From NCBI GenBank assembly GCA_934692665.1, contig CAKUUG010000060.1, forward strand, positions 1 to 5,397: a stretch of DNA of 5,397 nucleotides. Reading direction: 5' to 3'. The translations under genes were made by a program, and so were the position numbers. Within the stretch, counting starts at the first letter, position 1, and each line of letters begins with the position of its first letter. Of the stretch, positions 1-5,397 are shown in pieces. Source of the stretch: an uncultured Candidatus Melainabacteria bacterium. GTDB lineage: Bacteria; Cyanobacteriota; Vampirovibrionia; Gastranaerophilales; Gastranaerophilaceae. Under the pieces are notes generated by a model that had not been told where the DNA came from, did not search any database, and worked only from the letters and a program-made list of their open reading frames with translations.

Positions 1-1049
1 GGGTTAATTGCTTTTGACATTTTTTGATATTCATCATTATTGTTTAATAATTCTTGGACAGTATTAACAATTTTTTCTTTATTTGTTCCAACCAATTTTA
101 CGCCACCATATTCAATGGCTTCCGGTCTTTCTGTTTCTTCTCTCAATACCAAAACAGGAACGCCAAGAGCTGGTGCTTCTTCTTGCACGCCACCTGAATC
201 AGTTAAAATAATATGAGCTTTTTTCATCAATGTACAAAATGGAAGATAATCCAAAGGCTCGATTAATTTAACTCTTTCAATGTTTTCCAATATTGGTTTT
301 ACCGTATTTCTGACATTTGGATTCAAATGCAGAGGATAAACCACTTGGATATCTTTGTTTTTTTCAACCAATTCTTTTATTGCAAAACAAATATTTTTCA
401 AAGGTTCGCCAAAATTTTCACGCCTATGAGAAGTTAACAATATTGTTTTTAGATTTTCATTCAAACCAATAAAATCAAGATTGCATTCTTTGTTGTTTAT
501 TACATACAAAAGTGCGTCTATAACTGTATTTCCGGTTTTTATTATACCATTTTTTATTGAAGAATTTTTTAAATTTTCACAAGACTTATCCGTTGGACAA
601 AACATTAAATCACTAACCGAATCAACAATTACACGATTAATCTCTTCCGGAAAAGGATAGTTTTTGTCAAAAGTACGAAGTCCGGCCTCAACGTGTCCTA
701 TTTTTATTCTTGAATAAAAAGCACTCAAAGCACTTATGCCAGCTGTTGTTGTGTCTCCATGGACTAAAACCATATTCGGTTTTTCTTTTTCAAAAACTTC
801 TTTAGTTTTTAGCAAAATATCAGAAGACAAATTCCACAAATCCTGATTTGGCTTCATCAAATTCAAATCATAATCCGGCACAACATTAAACAATTCCAAT
901 ACGCTATCCAACATCTGTCTATGTTGAGCAGTGACTACAGTCAAAACTTCAAATTTAGCGTTTTCATTTAGTTTTTTAACCAAAGGACACATTTTTATCG
1001 CCTCGGGACGTGTGCCAAAAACCAGCATTATTTTTATTTTTTTATCCAT
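1..1049 (-). CDS. wecB: UDP-N-acetylglucosamine 2-epimerase (non-hydrolysing), 3' end cut by window edge
   Basis: Cytoplasmic enzyme of the WecB/MnaA family that interconverts UDP-GlcNAc and UDP-ManNAc, supplying ManNAc-type sugars for surface polysaccharides. The visible 349 residues have the GT-B epimerase layout. An N-terminal FGTRPEAIKM lies at 11-20. HGDTTTA (97-103, Asp99), HVEAGLRT (119-126, Glu121), PFPEEINR (132-139, Glu135) and SHRREN (207-212, His208) match the four catalytic positions known in E. coli WecB (Asp95, Glu117, Glu131, His213). The UDP-binding DSGGVQEEAPALG (284-296) and REETERPEA (303-311) follow. The frame reads open to base 1, ending ...KAIN just where the family's conserved NPYGDG motif is expected, so roughly 20-30 residues are missing. 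Start: ATG at 1049, the only candidate before the Rossmann glycine motif. No Shine-Dalgarno precedes it; a promoter sits almost on the start codon. It is transcribed divergently from ligA. Whether it belongs to a polysaccharide cluster cannot be seen here. Confidence 0.96.
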   Translation of the reverse strand, partial: MDKKIKIMLVFGTRPEAIKMCPLVKKLNENAKFEVLTVVTAQHRQMLDSVLELFNVVPDYDLNLMKPNQDLWNLSSDILLKTKEVFEKEKPNMVLVHGDTTTAGISALSAFYSRIKIGHVEAGLRTFDKNYPFPEEINRVIVDSVSDLMFCPTDKSCENLKNSSIKNGIIKTGNTVIDALLYVINNKECNLDFIGLNENLKTILLTSHRRENFGEPLKNICFAIKELVEKNKDIQVVYPLHLNPNVRNTVKPILENIERVKLIEPLDYLPFCTLMKKAHIILTDSGGVQEEAPALGVPVLVLREETERPEAIEYGGVKLVGTNKEKIVNTVQELLNNNDEYQKMSKAIN

Positions 1050-1056
1050 AGAAACT

Positions 1057-1084
1057 ATTTTACACTAACATTTCAATTTTTCAA
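1057..1084 (-). promoter_or_regulatory. Predicted sigma70-type promoter of wecB, near-leaderless
   Basis: On the minus strand TTGAAA (1084-1079) and TAAAAT (1062-1057) are separated by 16 bases, each differing by one or two bases from the TTGACA/TATAAT consensus. The last base of the -10 box is only 7 bases from the wecB ATG at 1049, so initiation at the usual distance would fall on or one base before the ATG. There is no Shine-Dalgarno-like purine tract in the gap. The boxes are read directly; promoter activity is inferred, and AT-rich DNA gives frequent chance matches. Confidence 0.5.
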
Positions 1085-1089
1085 TTAAT

Positions 1090-1117
1090 TTGCAAGATTA
1101 GTTTTTCATAATAAAAT
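1090..1117 (+). promoter_or_regulatory. Predicted sigma70-type promoter of ligA, leaderless
   Basis: TTGCAA (1090-1095) and TAAAAT (1112-1117) are spaced by 16 bases. The ligA ATG begins at 1124, 7 bases after the last -10 base, so the expected +1 is the A of the start codon. The six bases between (TAAACT) contain no ribosome binding site. The -35 box is 5 bp away from that of the divergent wecB promoter, so two polymerases would compete for this 74-bp spacer. This is a motif-based prediction only. Confidence 0.5.
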
Positions 1118-1123
1118 TAAACT

Positions 1124-3157
1124 ATGGATAAAGCGGAAATTAAAAACAGAATAGAGGATTTAAGAAAGACAATCAACATAAATTCCTACAAATACTATGT
1201 AGAAGATAACCCCATACTGGAAGATTGGGAATATGATGAATTATTTCGAGAATTAAAAACTTTGGAAGAAAAAAATCCGGAATTCATTACATCTGATTCG
1301 CCTACACAAAGAGTAGGAGGAATTTCGGAAAAATTTGAACAAGTTCCGCACAAAGTCAGATTGTACAGTCTAGACAACTCTAACAACTATGATGAACTAA
1401 AATCTTGGTACAATAGGGTTTTAAAGGATGTTGGAGAAACAAAAGACAACCAATTGGCCTTGTTTTCAAATAAAACAGATGATGTAGAATTAGCCTGCGA
1501 ATTAAAGATAGATGGTCTTGCTATCAGTCTGATATACAAAAAAGGTAAATTCATACAAGGGCTCACCAGAGGCGATGGTATCATTGGGGAAGATATTACA
1601 AACAATCTAAAAACCATAAAATCTATCCCTTTAAAGTTATTTGAAGAAGTAGATATAGAAGTTAGGGGTGAAATTTATATGCCCATCACTTCTTTTGACA
1701 AATTAAACAAAAAACAAATCGAACAAAACCAAAAAACTTTTGCAAATCCCAGAAATGCTGCAGCAGGTTCAATTCGCCAACTTGACCCTAAAATACCTGC
1801 CGGTCGTGATTTGTCTATTTTTGTTTATTCTGCTATTTTGGACAAAAATTCTAAAATAAAATCCCACACAGAAGCAATGGACTACTGTAAAAAATTGGGT
1901 TTTAAAGTAAACAACTACAAAATTTGCAAAAATATTGAAGAAGCTATTGATTTTTGCGAAAACATTAAAGAAACAAGAAAAACTTTGAATTATGCAACAG
2001 ATGGCGTTGTTATAAAAGTAAACGATTTTTCAAAACAAAACGAATTGGGTTTTACTGCCCGTGCCCCAAAATGGGCTACGGCCTTTAAATTTCCTCCGGA
2101 AGAAGCCTGGACAAAATTGATTGATGTTGATTTTAGTGTAGGAAGACTGGGTGTAATAACCCCTGTTGCGGTACTTGAACCTGTAAACCTTTCAGGAAGT
2201 GTTGTTTCAAGAGCTTCTATGTACAATTTTGACGAAATAGAAAGACTAAACATTTCAATAAATGATGAAGTCTTAATAAAAAAAGCCGCAGAAATTATTC
2301 CAAAAGTAGTAAAATCCAGAAAAACAGATATTTCAAAAGCAATAAAATTGCCGGAATTTTGTCCTTCATGTGGTACAAAATTAATAGATGTAGAAGGCGA
2401 AGTTGCAAAATACTGTCCGAACAAAAACAACTGCCCTGCTCAAATAAAAGGCAGAATAGAATATTTTGCTTCAAAACAAGCAATGGACATAGATGGTTTT
2501 GGCGAATCTATTGTTGACCAATTGGTAGATAAAAAATATGTTTACAACATTTCTGATATATATAAATTAACAAAAGCTCAACTCTTGAACTTGAATCTAA
2601 TCAAAACAAAATCAGCAAACAACTTATTGAATGCAATAGAAAAATCAAAAAATTGTTTGTTTTCAAAATTCATAAATGCTCTTGGCATAAAACTTGTTGG
2701 AAAAGAATCGAGCGACATTTTGGCACAAAATTTCAAAGACATAGAAGAACTAAAAAATGCTAAATACGAAGATTTGAAAGAAATTTTGGGCATTGGCGAA
2801 AAAATGGCAAAAAATATTTTTGATTACTTTCAAGACGAAACAAATATAAAAATAATAGACGAAATGCTGCTTTTAGGTCTAAATATAAAAAACAAATACA
2901 ATGGCGTTCAAGATTTAAGATTAAAAGGTAAAAGCTTCGTTATAACAGGGACTTTAGAAAATTTATCCAGAGAAGAAGCACAAAGCAAGCTAAAAGAATT
3001 GGGGGCAAAAACTCCAAATAGCGTCTCTAAAAAAACAGATTTTGTAGTTGTGGGTGATTCTCCGGGATCAAAAGCAACAAAAGCGAGAGAATTAGGAATT
3101 ACGATACTTTCTGAAAAAGAATTGGTTAAGATACTAGAAGGAGAAAATTATGTTTAA
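1124..3157 (+). CDS. ligA: NAD-dependent DNA ligase LigA, full length
   Basis: Seals nicks in duplex DNA during replication and repair, using NAD+ to adenylate an active-site lysine. The 677 residues are the normal family length and all domains are present. The Ia NAD-recognition helix pair (about 20-40, with YY at 24-25 and D34, Y37, D38) is followed by PTQRVGG (60-66). The nucleotidyltransferase domain has the KIDG box (Lys128 predicted nucleophile), TRGDG (148-152), EVRGE (179-183), FANPRNAAAGSIRQLD (206-221), ATDGVVIKV (291-299) and AFKFP (320-324). An OB fold follows at about 325-405, then a four-cysteine zinc finger (C413, C416, C431, C437), helix-hairpin-helix repeats (about 450-590, including LGIGEKMAKNI) and a C-terminal BRCT domain (about 598-677, with GKSFVITGTL). 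Odd point: the stretch between SLDN and the catalytic lysine seems about a dozen residues longer than in E. coli and contains QLALF. ATG at 1124 gives the full Ia domain; no Shine-Dalgarno precedes it. Its 3' end overlaps the next gene. Confidence 0.98.
   Translation: MDKAEIKNRIEDLRKTININSYKYYVEDNPILEDWEYDELFRELKTLEEKNPEFITSDSPTQRVGGISEKFEQVPHKVRLYSLDNSNNYDELKSWYNRVLKDVGETKDNQLALFSNKTDDVELACELKIDGLAISLIYKKGKFIQGLTRGDGIIGEDITNNLKTIKSIPLKLFEEVDIEVRGEIYMPITSFDKLNKKQIEQNQKTFANPRNAAAGSIRQLDPKIPAGRDLSIFVYSAILDKNSKIKSHTEAMDYCKKLGFKVNNYKICKNIEEAIDFCENIKETRKTLNYATDGVVIKVNDFSKQNELGFTARAPKWATAFKFPPEEAWTKLIDVDFSVGRLGVITPVAVLEPVNLSGSVVSRASMYNFDEIERLNISINDEVLIKKAAEIIPKVVKSRKTDISKAIKLPEFCPSCGTKLIDVEGEVAKYCPNKNNCPAQIKGRIEYFASKQAMDIDGFGESIVDQLVDKKYVYNISDIYKLTKAQLLNLNLIKTKSANNLLNAIEKSKNCLFSKFINALGIKLVGKESSDILAQNFKDIEELKNAKYEDLKEILGIGEKMAKNIFDYFQDETNIKIIDEMLLLGLNIKNKYNGVQDLRLKGKSFVITGTLENLSREEAQSKLKELGAKTPNSVSKKTDFVVVGDSPGSKATKARELGITILSEKELVKILEGENYV
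1451..1465 (+). other. Candidate sliding-clamp-binding pentapeptide QLALF within LigA
   Basis: Codons 110-114 of ligA encode Gln-Leu-Ala-Leu-Phe. Bacterial partners of the DnaN (beta) clamp use a short motif of consensus QL[S/D]LF, so four of five positions, including all the hydrophobic anchors, match. The peptide is flanked by charged and polar residues (GETKDN before, SNKTDD after), as expected for an exposed loop, and lies in a segment that looks inserted relative to E. coli LigA. The match is seen directly; clamp binding is inference. Confidence 0.4.
3138..3143 (+). promoter_or_regulatory. Strong Shine-Dalgarno for the SIMPL gene, inside ligA
   Basis: AAGGAG lies 6 bases before the ATG at 3150, within the last codons of ligA. 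It fixes the start of the downstream gene despite the 8-base overlap and suggests translational coupling on a shared transcript. It also shows that this genome does use Shine-Dalgarno initiation, in contrast to the two divergent gene heads at 1049 and 1124. Confidence 0.85.
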
Positions 3158-3857
3158 AAAAATTTTTGTTATTTTAATATCATTATTTTTCATTCCGGCT
3201 TTTGCAGATATGGAATCAACAGTTTCCGTTGATACAAGAATTTCAAAATCATACACGCCTGACACCGTAAAAATCACTTTTTATGTAGAAAATTCAGGTT
3301 TAAATATTAATGATATCAAGCAAAAAAATGACAAAATCGTAAACGATGCAACAACAAAACTAAAATCAAAATTAAACACAAATGAAACAATAACAACAAT
3401 TGCATACAGTATCAATAATATCTATTCATACAAAGACAAAGTTCGTATTTTCCAAAAATATGAAGTTAAAAATGGCTTTGAGGTAAAATTGAAAGATTTG
3501 AATAAAGTTTCAGAAGTAATAAAAATTGCAACAGATGCAGGCGTAAACAGAGTTGACAACTTGAACTTTTATTTAGAAAACAATGAAAAAAACTGTAACG
3601 ACTTGTTAATTCAAGCAACAAAAAATGCTAAAGCAAGAGCGGAAATTGTAGCAGCGGCTGCAGGCAGCAGTGTTTTAAAAGTAAAATCAATCAACCCATA
3701 CTGCAATACAAATTCTTCAACTCCAAGAGTTTTCTACAACAAAATGATGTTATCTTCATCTGATGCAATGGGAGAATCAGCTCCTGCACCACAAGTCATA
3801 GAAGCAGGTTCAATCAATATTTCAGCTTCTGTTAATATGACATATTACCTAAAATAG
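3150..3857 (+). CDS. Secreted SIMPL-domain (DUF541) protein
   Basis: A 235-residue exported protein of the SIMPL/DUF541 family, whose members are periplasmic or surface proteins of mostly unknown biochemical role (E. coli YggE is linked to oxidative stress; a eukaryotic member interacts with a signalling kinase). A signal peptide is clear: KK at 3-4, a hydrophobic core of FVILISLFFIP (6-16), then AFA before Asp20 as the likely signal peptidase I site. No lipobox cysteine is present. Family features seen in the mature part are the opening strand with SYTPDTVKITFYVE (34-47), the paired helix around NDIKQKNDKIV, the YEVKNGFEVKLKDLNKVSEV segment (104-123), GVNRVDNLNF (131-140), the KNAKARAEIVAAAAGSSVLKV helix (158-178) and the closing strand ending SINISASVNMTYYLK. 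Two cysteines (149 and 185) could form a disulphide. The start is fixed by AAGGAG. It is probably co-transcribed with ligA, with which no functional link is known. Confidence 0.93.
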   Translation: MFKKIFVILISLFFIPAFADMESTVSVDTRISKSYTPDTVKITFYVENSGLNINDIKQKNDKIVNDATTKLKSKLNTNETITTIAYSINNIYSYKDKVRIFQKYEVKNGFEVKLKDLNKVSEVIKIATDAGVNRVDNLNFYLENNEKNCNDLLIQATKNAKARAEIVAAAAGSSVLKVKSINPYCNTNSSTPRVFYNKMMLSSSDAMGESAPAPQVIEAGSINISASVNMTYYLK

Positions 3858-3993
3858 TATATAATAAAATTTTCTTGCTTTTTTTTATTTATAATGTTAT
3901 TTTAGTAATAACAAAGTACTAATGGAGCAACTCTTTTTGAGTTTTAAGTTTATTGTACTTTAGCAATATAAATTAATTTGTCGTGGATTATTC
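3858..3993 (+). other. Intergenic spacer between the SIMPL gene and the SWIM/SNF2 gene
   Basis: 136 bp, very AT-rich. Just after the SIMPL stop there is a run of eight T (3879-3886), but the only stem before it is made of A/T pairs, so a classical terminator is not convincing. A perfect TATAAT occurs at 3890-3895 without an acceptable -35 at the right distance. The spacer then holds the nested inverted repeat at 3913-3961. An 11-bp direct repeat, TTTAGTAATAA, occurs at 3901-3911 and again at 4006-4016 inside the start of the next gene, possibly by chance. A weak GGA (3985-3987) is the only candidate ribosome binding site for the GTG at 3994. Confidence 0.6.
3913..3961 (+). repeat. Nested inverted repeat (predicted RNA hairpin), possible terminator or leader structure
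   Basis: Outer arms AAAGTAC (3913-3919) and GTACTTT (3955-3961) are perfectly complementary. After one bulged T the stem can continue with 3921-3926 against 3949-3954, allowing two G-U pairs. An inner stem AACTC (3929-3933)/GAGTT (3939-3943) closes a five-T loop. Pairing was checked by eye; no folding energy was calculated. Only a short T run follows the inner stem and none follows the outer one, so it is not a textbook intrinsic terminator. It could end the ligA-SIMPL transcript or act in the leader of the next gene. Confidence 0.5.
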
Positions 3994-5397
3994 GTGAAAT
4001 ATACATTTAGTAATAAATACCTGAAAGATAATTCAAAACCCGGTTCATACAGGCGTGGTTATGAAACATATCAGAACGGAATGGTTGAAGAAGTAAAATT
4101 CAACGAAAATATTGTTCGTGCAAAAGTTAAAGGAAATTTTAAATCTCATTACGAAACAGGGATAAAATTTACAAAGGGCGAAGCAAGACCTACTTGTAAT
4201 TGCCCTTTGGAAGAACCTTGGTGTAAACATGCAATAGCTTTGGGATTTTATTCATTAAAAAATCACTTTTGGGAAGAATTTTTGTATGAAAAAATGAACA
4301 TCGAGCCTAATCTCGTTGATGAAGATTTGCCTATGAATCCAGACCCACAAGGTGATTTCATATTTCACTTTAACCCGAAACGTCGTCAAAATTTCTTCTC
4401 TATTCTTGTAATGAATAGGCACACAAAAAAAGTAATTAGGGATTTAGAAGCTGTTTTCAAACAAATAATTTTAAGACAAAGAGAAGAAGAAAACTTCCAA
4501 CTCAACAATTCTCAAAAACTGGAAGTCTTAATGTTTAAGATGCTTCTTAGTCAATCCAGACTTGATAAAAAATCAGGTTGGTACGATGTACAAATAAACA
4601 AATTTGACGAATTTTTCAAAATGCTATCCAAAATGGATGATGTAATTGATGCCAAAACCCATCAAAAAATAAAATTCTCAGATTCGATTTGGAATTTATG
4701 TTTAGATGTCAATGTTTCTTTTGTAGGCAATATTTTGCTCAGTTTGTATTGGAAAAGAAACGACATAGATGAAATTTACCCGTTTGAAGAAGTAAGATAT
4801 TTTTCAAGACAGCTAAAATGGGGCAGATACAAAGATGTAATTTTTCAAACGGATGCATCAGTCAGCGTGATTCCGCAAAATCTCACAAAAGCAAGTTTTT
4901 CAGATATAAAAGATGCTGATGGCGGAAAATTCGTTTACGAAGAATTGCCAAAATTAAAAGAAGTTATGACAGTAAATATGTCAGAAGAAATGGAAAAACT
5001 GACATTTGAAAAAAGACCACCTATTTGTGTTGTAGAATTGGGGGTTGATTATGACCAGTCATTGAAAGCTTCTTTAGAGTTTGAATATGATGGAGTCAGA
5101 GTTCCATACCAAAAACAATTCAAAAGTCCTTATGTCACAATAAAAGACCCATCAAAAGATCTTTTGTATTGGATTAAAAGAGATATGGAATTTGAACAGG
5201 CTGCATACAGAATGCTTCTTGCTTGTCGCTTTGCACCGGTTCAATCAAACAACCTTGCACTCGATAAAGAATATGCTATTGATTTTTACAATTATTACAT
5301 TTCAAAAGCAGGAGATGGGTGGAAATTTATCGAAAAAGACGATTTATCTTTCTATAAGTTAAATAAAAAAGGCTTGAAATTAATAGCAGATATAGAT
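3994..5397 (+). CDS. SWIM zinc-finger protein, N-terminal part of a probable SNF2-family helicase (3' end cut)
   Basis: The first 468 residues of a longer protein; the frame is open to the right edge. An N-terminal SWIM module is clear: SYRRGYETYQNGMVEEV (about 18-34), then CNCPLEEPWCKH with C68, C70, C77 and H79, the CxCxnCxH zinc-binding pattern used for DNA or protein contacts. Residues from about 310 (FVYEELPKLKEVMTVNMSEEMEKL, then LEFEYDGVRVPYQ) resemble the bacterial SNF2-helicase-associated region (Pfam SNF2_assoc) that normally precedes the SNF2 ATPase motor. Such proteins are usually around 1,000 residues and are Swi2/Snf2 ATPases thought to remodel nucleic-acid-bound complexes. No Walker A or DEAH box lies in the visible part, so the motor is expected beyond the edge and is inferred. 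Start: GTG at 3994, downstream of an in-frame TAG (3961-3963); the next in-frame ATG (4081) would cut into the SWIM module. Only GGA at 3985-3987 resembles a ribosome site. Confidence 0.85.
   Translation, partial: MKYTFSNKYLKDNSKPGSYRRGYETYQNGMVEEVKFNENIVRAKVKGNFKSHYETGIKFTKGEARPTCNCPLEEPWCKHAIALGFYSLKNHFWEEFLYEKMNIEPNLVDEDLPMNPDPQGDFIFHFNPKRRQNFFSILVMNRHTKKVIRDLEAVFKQIILRQREEENFQLNNSQKLEVLMFKMLLSQSRLDKKSGWYDVQINKFDEFFKMLSKMDDVIDAKTHQKIKFSDSIWNLCLDVNVSFVGNILLSLYWKRNDIDEIYPFEEVRYFSRQLKWGRYKDVIFQTDASVSVIPQNLTKASFSDIKDADGGKFVYEELPKLKEVMTVNMSEEMEKLTFEKRPPICVVELGVDYDQSLKASLEFEYDGVRVPYQKQFKSPYVTIKDPSKDLLYWIKRDMEFEQAAYRMLLACRFAPVQSNNLALDKEYAIDFYNYYISKAGDGWKFIEKDDLSFYKLNKKGLKLIADID
4195..4230 (+). 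other. SWIM zinc-finger motif (CxCx6CxH)
   Basis: These bases encode residues 68-79 of the SNF2-type protein, with Cys68, Cys70, Cys77 and His79 as predicted zinc ligands. All four ligands are intact. The preceding about 50 residues form the beta-rich lead-in typical of SWIM modules, which supports the GTG start over the later ATG. Confidence 0.88.

Larger units (their letters stand above)
1041..1132. repeat. 11-bp inverted repeat framing the divergent start region
   Basis: The sequence CTATGGATAAA occurs at 1122-1132 on the plus strand and, exactly, on the minus strand at 1051-1041. The arms cover the first three codons (Met-Asp-Lys) of both divergent genes plus two upstream bases. The two predicted promoters lie inside, arranged almost symmetrically about the centre near 1086. 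It may be a constraint on leaderless initiation regions or chance sharing of Met-Asp-Lys starts; it is too widely spaced to be a simple operator. Confidence 0.5.

Noticed and set aside
1195..2793. Several minus-strand open frames of 62-146 codons opposite ligA
   Set aside because: They lie wholly antisense to a clearly real, full-length ligase, show no recognisable domains, and are expected as frame shadows in AT-rich DNA.
3851..3886. Possible intrinsic terminator directly after the SIMPL stop (AAAAT/ATTTT pairing before a T run)
   Set aside because: The stem would be five A/T pairs only with a long loop, too weak to call; the T run alone is common in DNA of this composition.
3890..3895. Perfect TATAAT upstream of the SWIM/SNF2 gene
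   Set aside because: No reasonable -35 box lies 15-19 bases upstream, and such hexamers are frequent by chance in this spacer.
3901..4016. 11-bp direct repeat TTTAGTAATAA at 3901-3911 and 4006-4016 as an attachment or target site duplication
   Set aside because: The repeat is made almost only of A and T, no mobile gene lies between the copies, and the second copy sits in coding sequence of the SWIM module.
4045..4230. 61-codon minus-strand open frame opposite the SWIM region
   Set aside because: It is antisense to the intact CxCx6CxH zinc-finger coding region and has no recognisable features of its own.

Overview
The window is AT-rich, with strong A/T bias in codon and spacer composition. 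It holds four protein-coding genes: two complete and two cut by the window edges. I found no rRNA, tRNA, CRISPR array, insertion sequence or prophage gene. The gene set is one NAD-dependent DNA ligase, a UDP-GlcNAc 2-epimerase, a signal-peptide-bearing SIMPL protein and a SWIM/SNF2-type protein. This indicates a bacterium, probably with a periplasm. The composition and the SWIM-SNF2 protein would fit an uncultured gut lineage such as Vampirovibrionia (Melainabacteria/Gastranaerophilales), but this placement is an impression and not something the sequence proves.

Layout: 1-1049 on the minus strand is wecB-type UDP-N-acetylglucosamine 2-epimerase, lacking only its last few tens of codons. A 74-bp divergent spacer (1050-1123) separates it from ligA on the plus strand (1124-3157). 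A SIMPL/DUF541 secreted protein (3150-3857) overlaps the ligA 3' end by 8 bases and has its own strong Shine-Dalgarno inside ligA. A 136-bp spacer (3858-3993) contains a 49-nt nested inverted repeat that also encloses a 13-codon mini-ORF. From 3994 to the right edge runs the N-terminal 468 residues of a GTG-started protein with a SWIM zinc finger and a bacterial SNF2-helicase-associated region; its ATPase motor would lie beyond the window.

The most interesting points are as follows. (1) The two divergent genes have mirror-image promoters whose -10 boxes end 6 and 7 bases before the start codons, with no Shine-Dalgarno, so both mRNAs look leaderless or nearly so, while the internal operon gene uses a good Shine-Dalgarno. 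(2) LigA has an apparent insertion before its catalytic lysine that carries QLALF, an excellent match to the bacterial sliding-clamp-binding consensus. (3) The spacer before the SWIM/SNF2 gene contains a structured element. The genes do not form one pathway: ligA is DNA replication/repair, wecB is cell-surface sugar supply, and the SNF2-type protein probably acts on DNA- or RNA-bound complexes.
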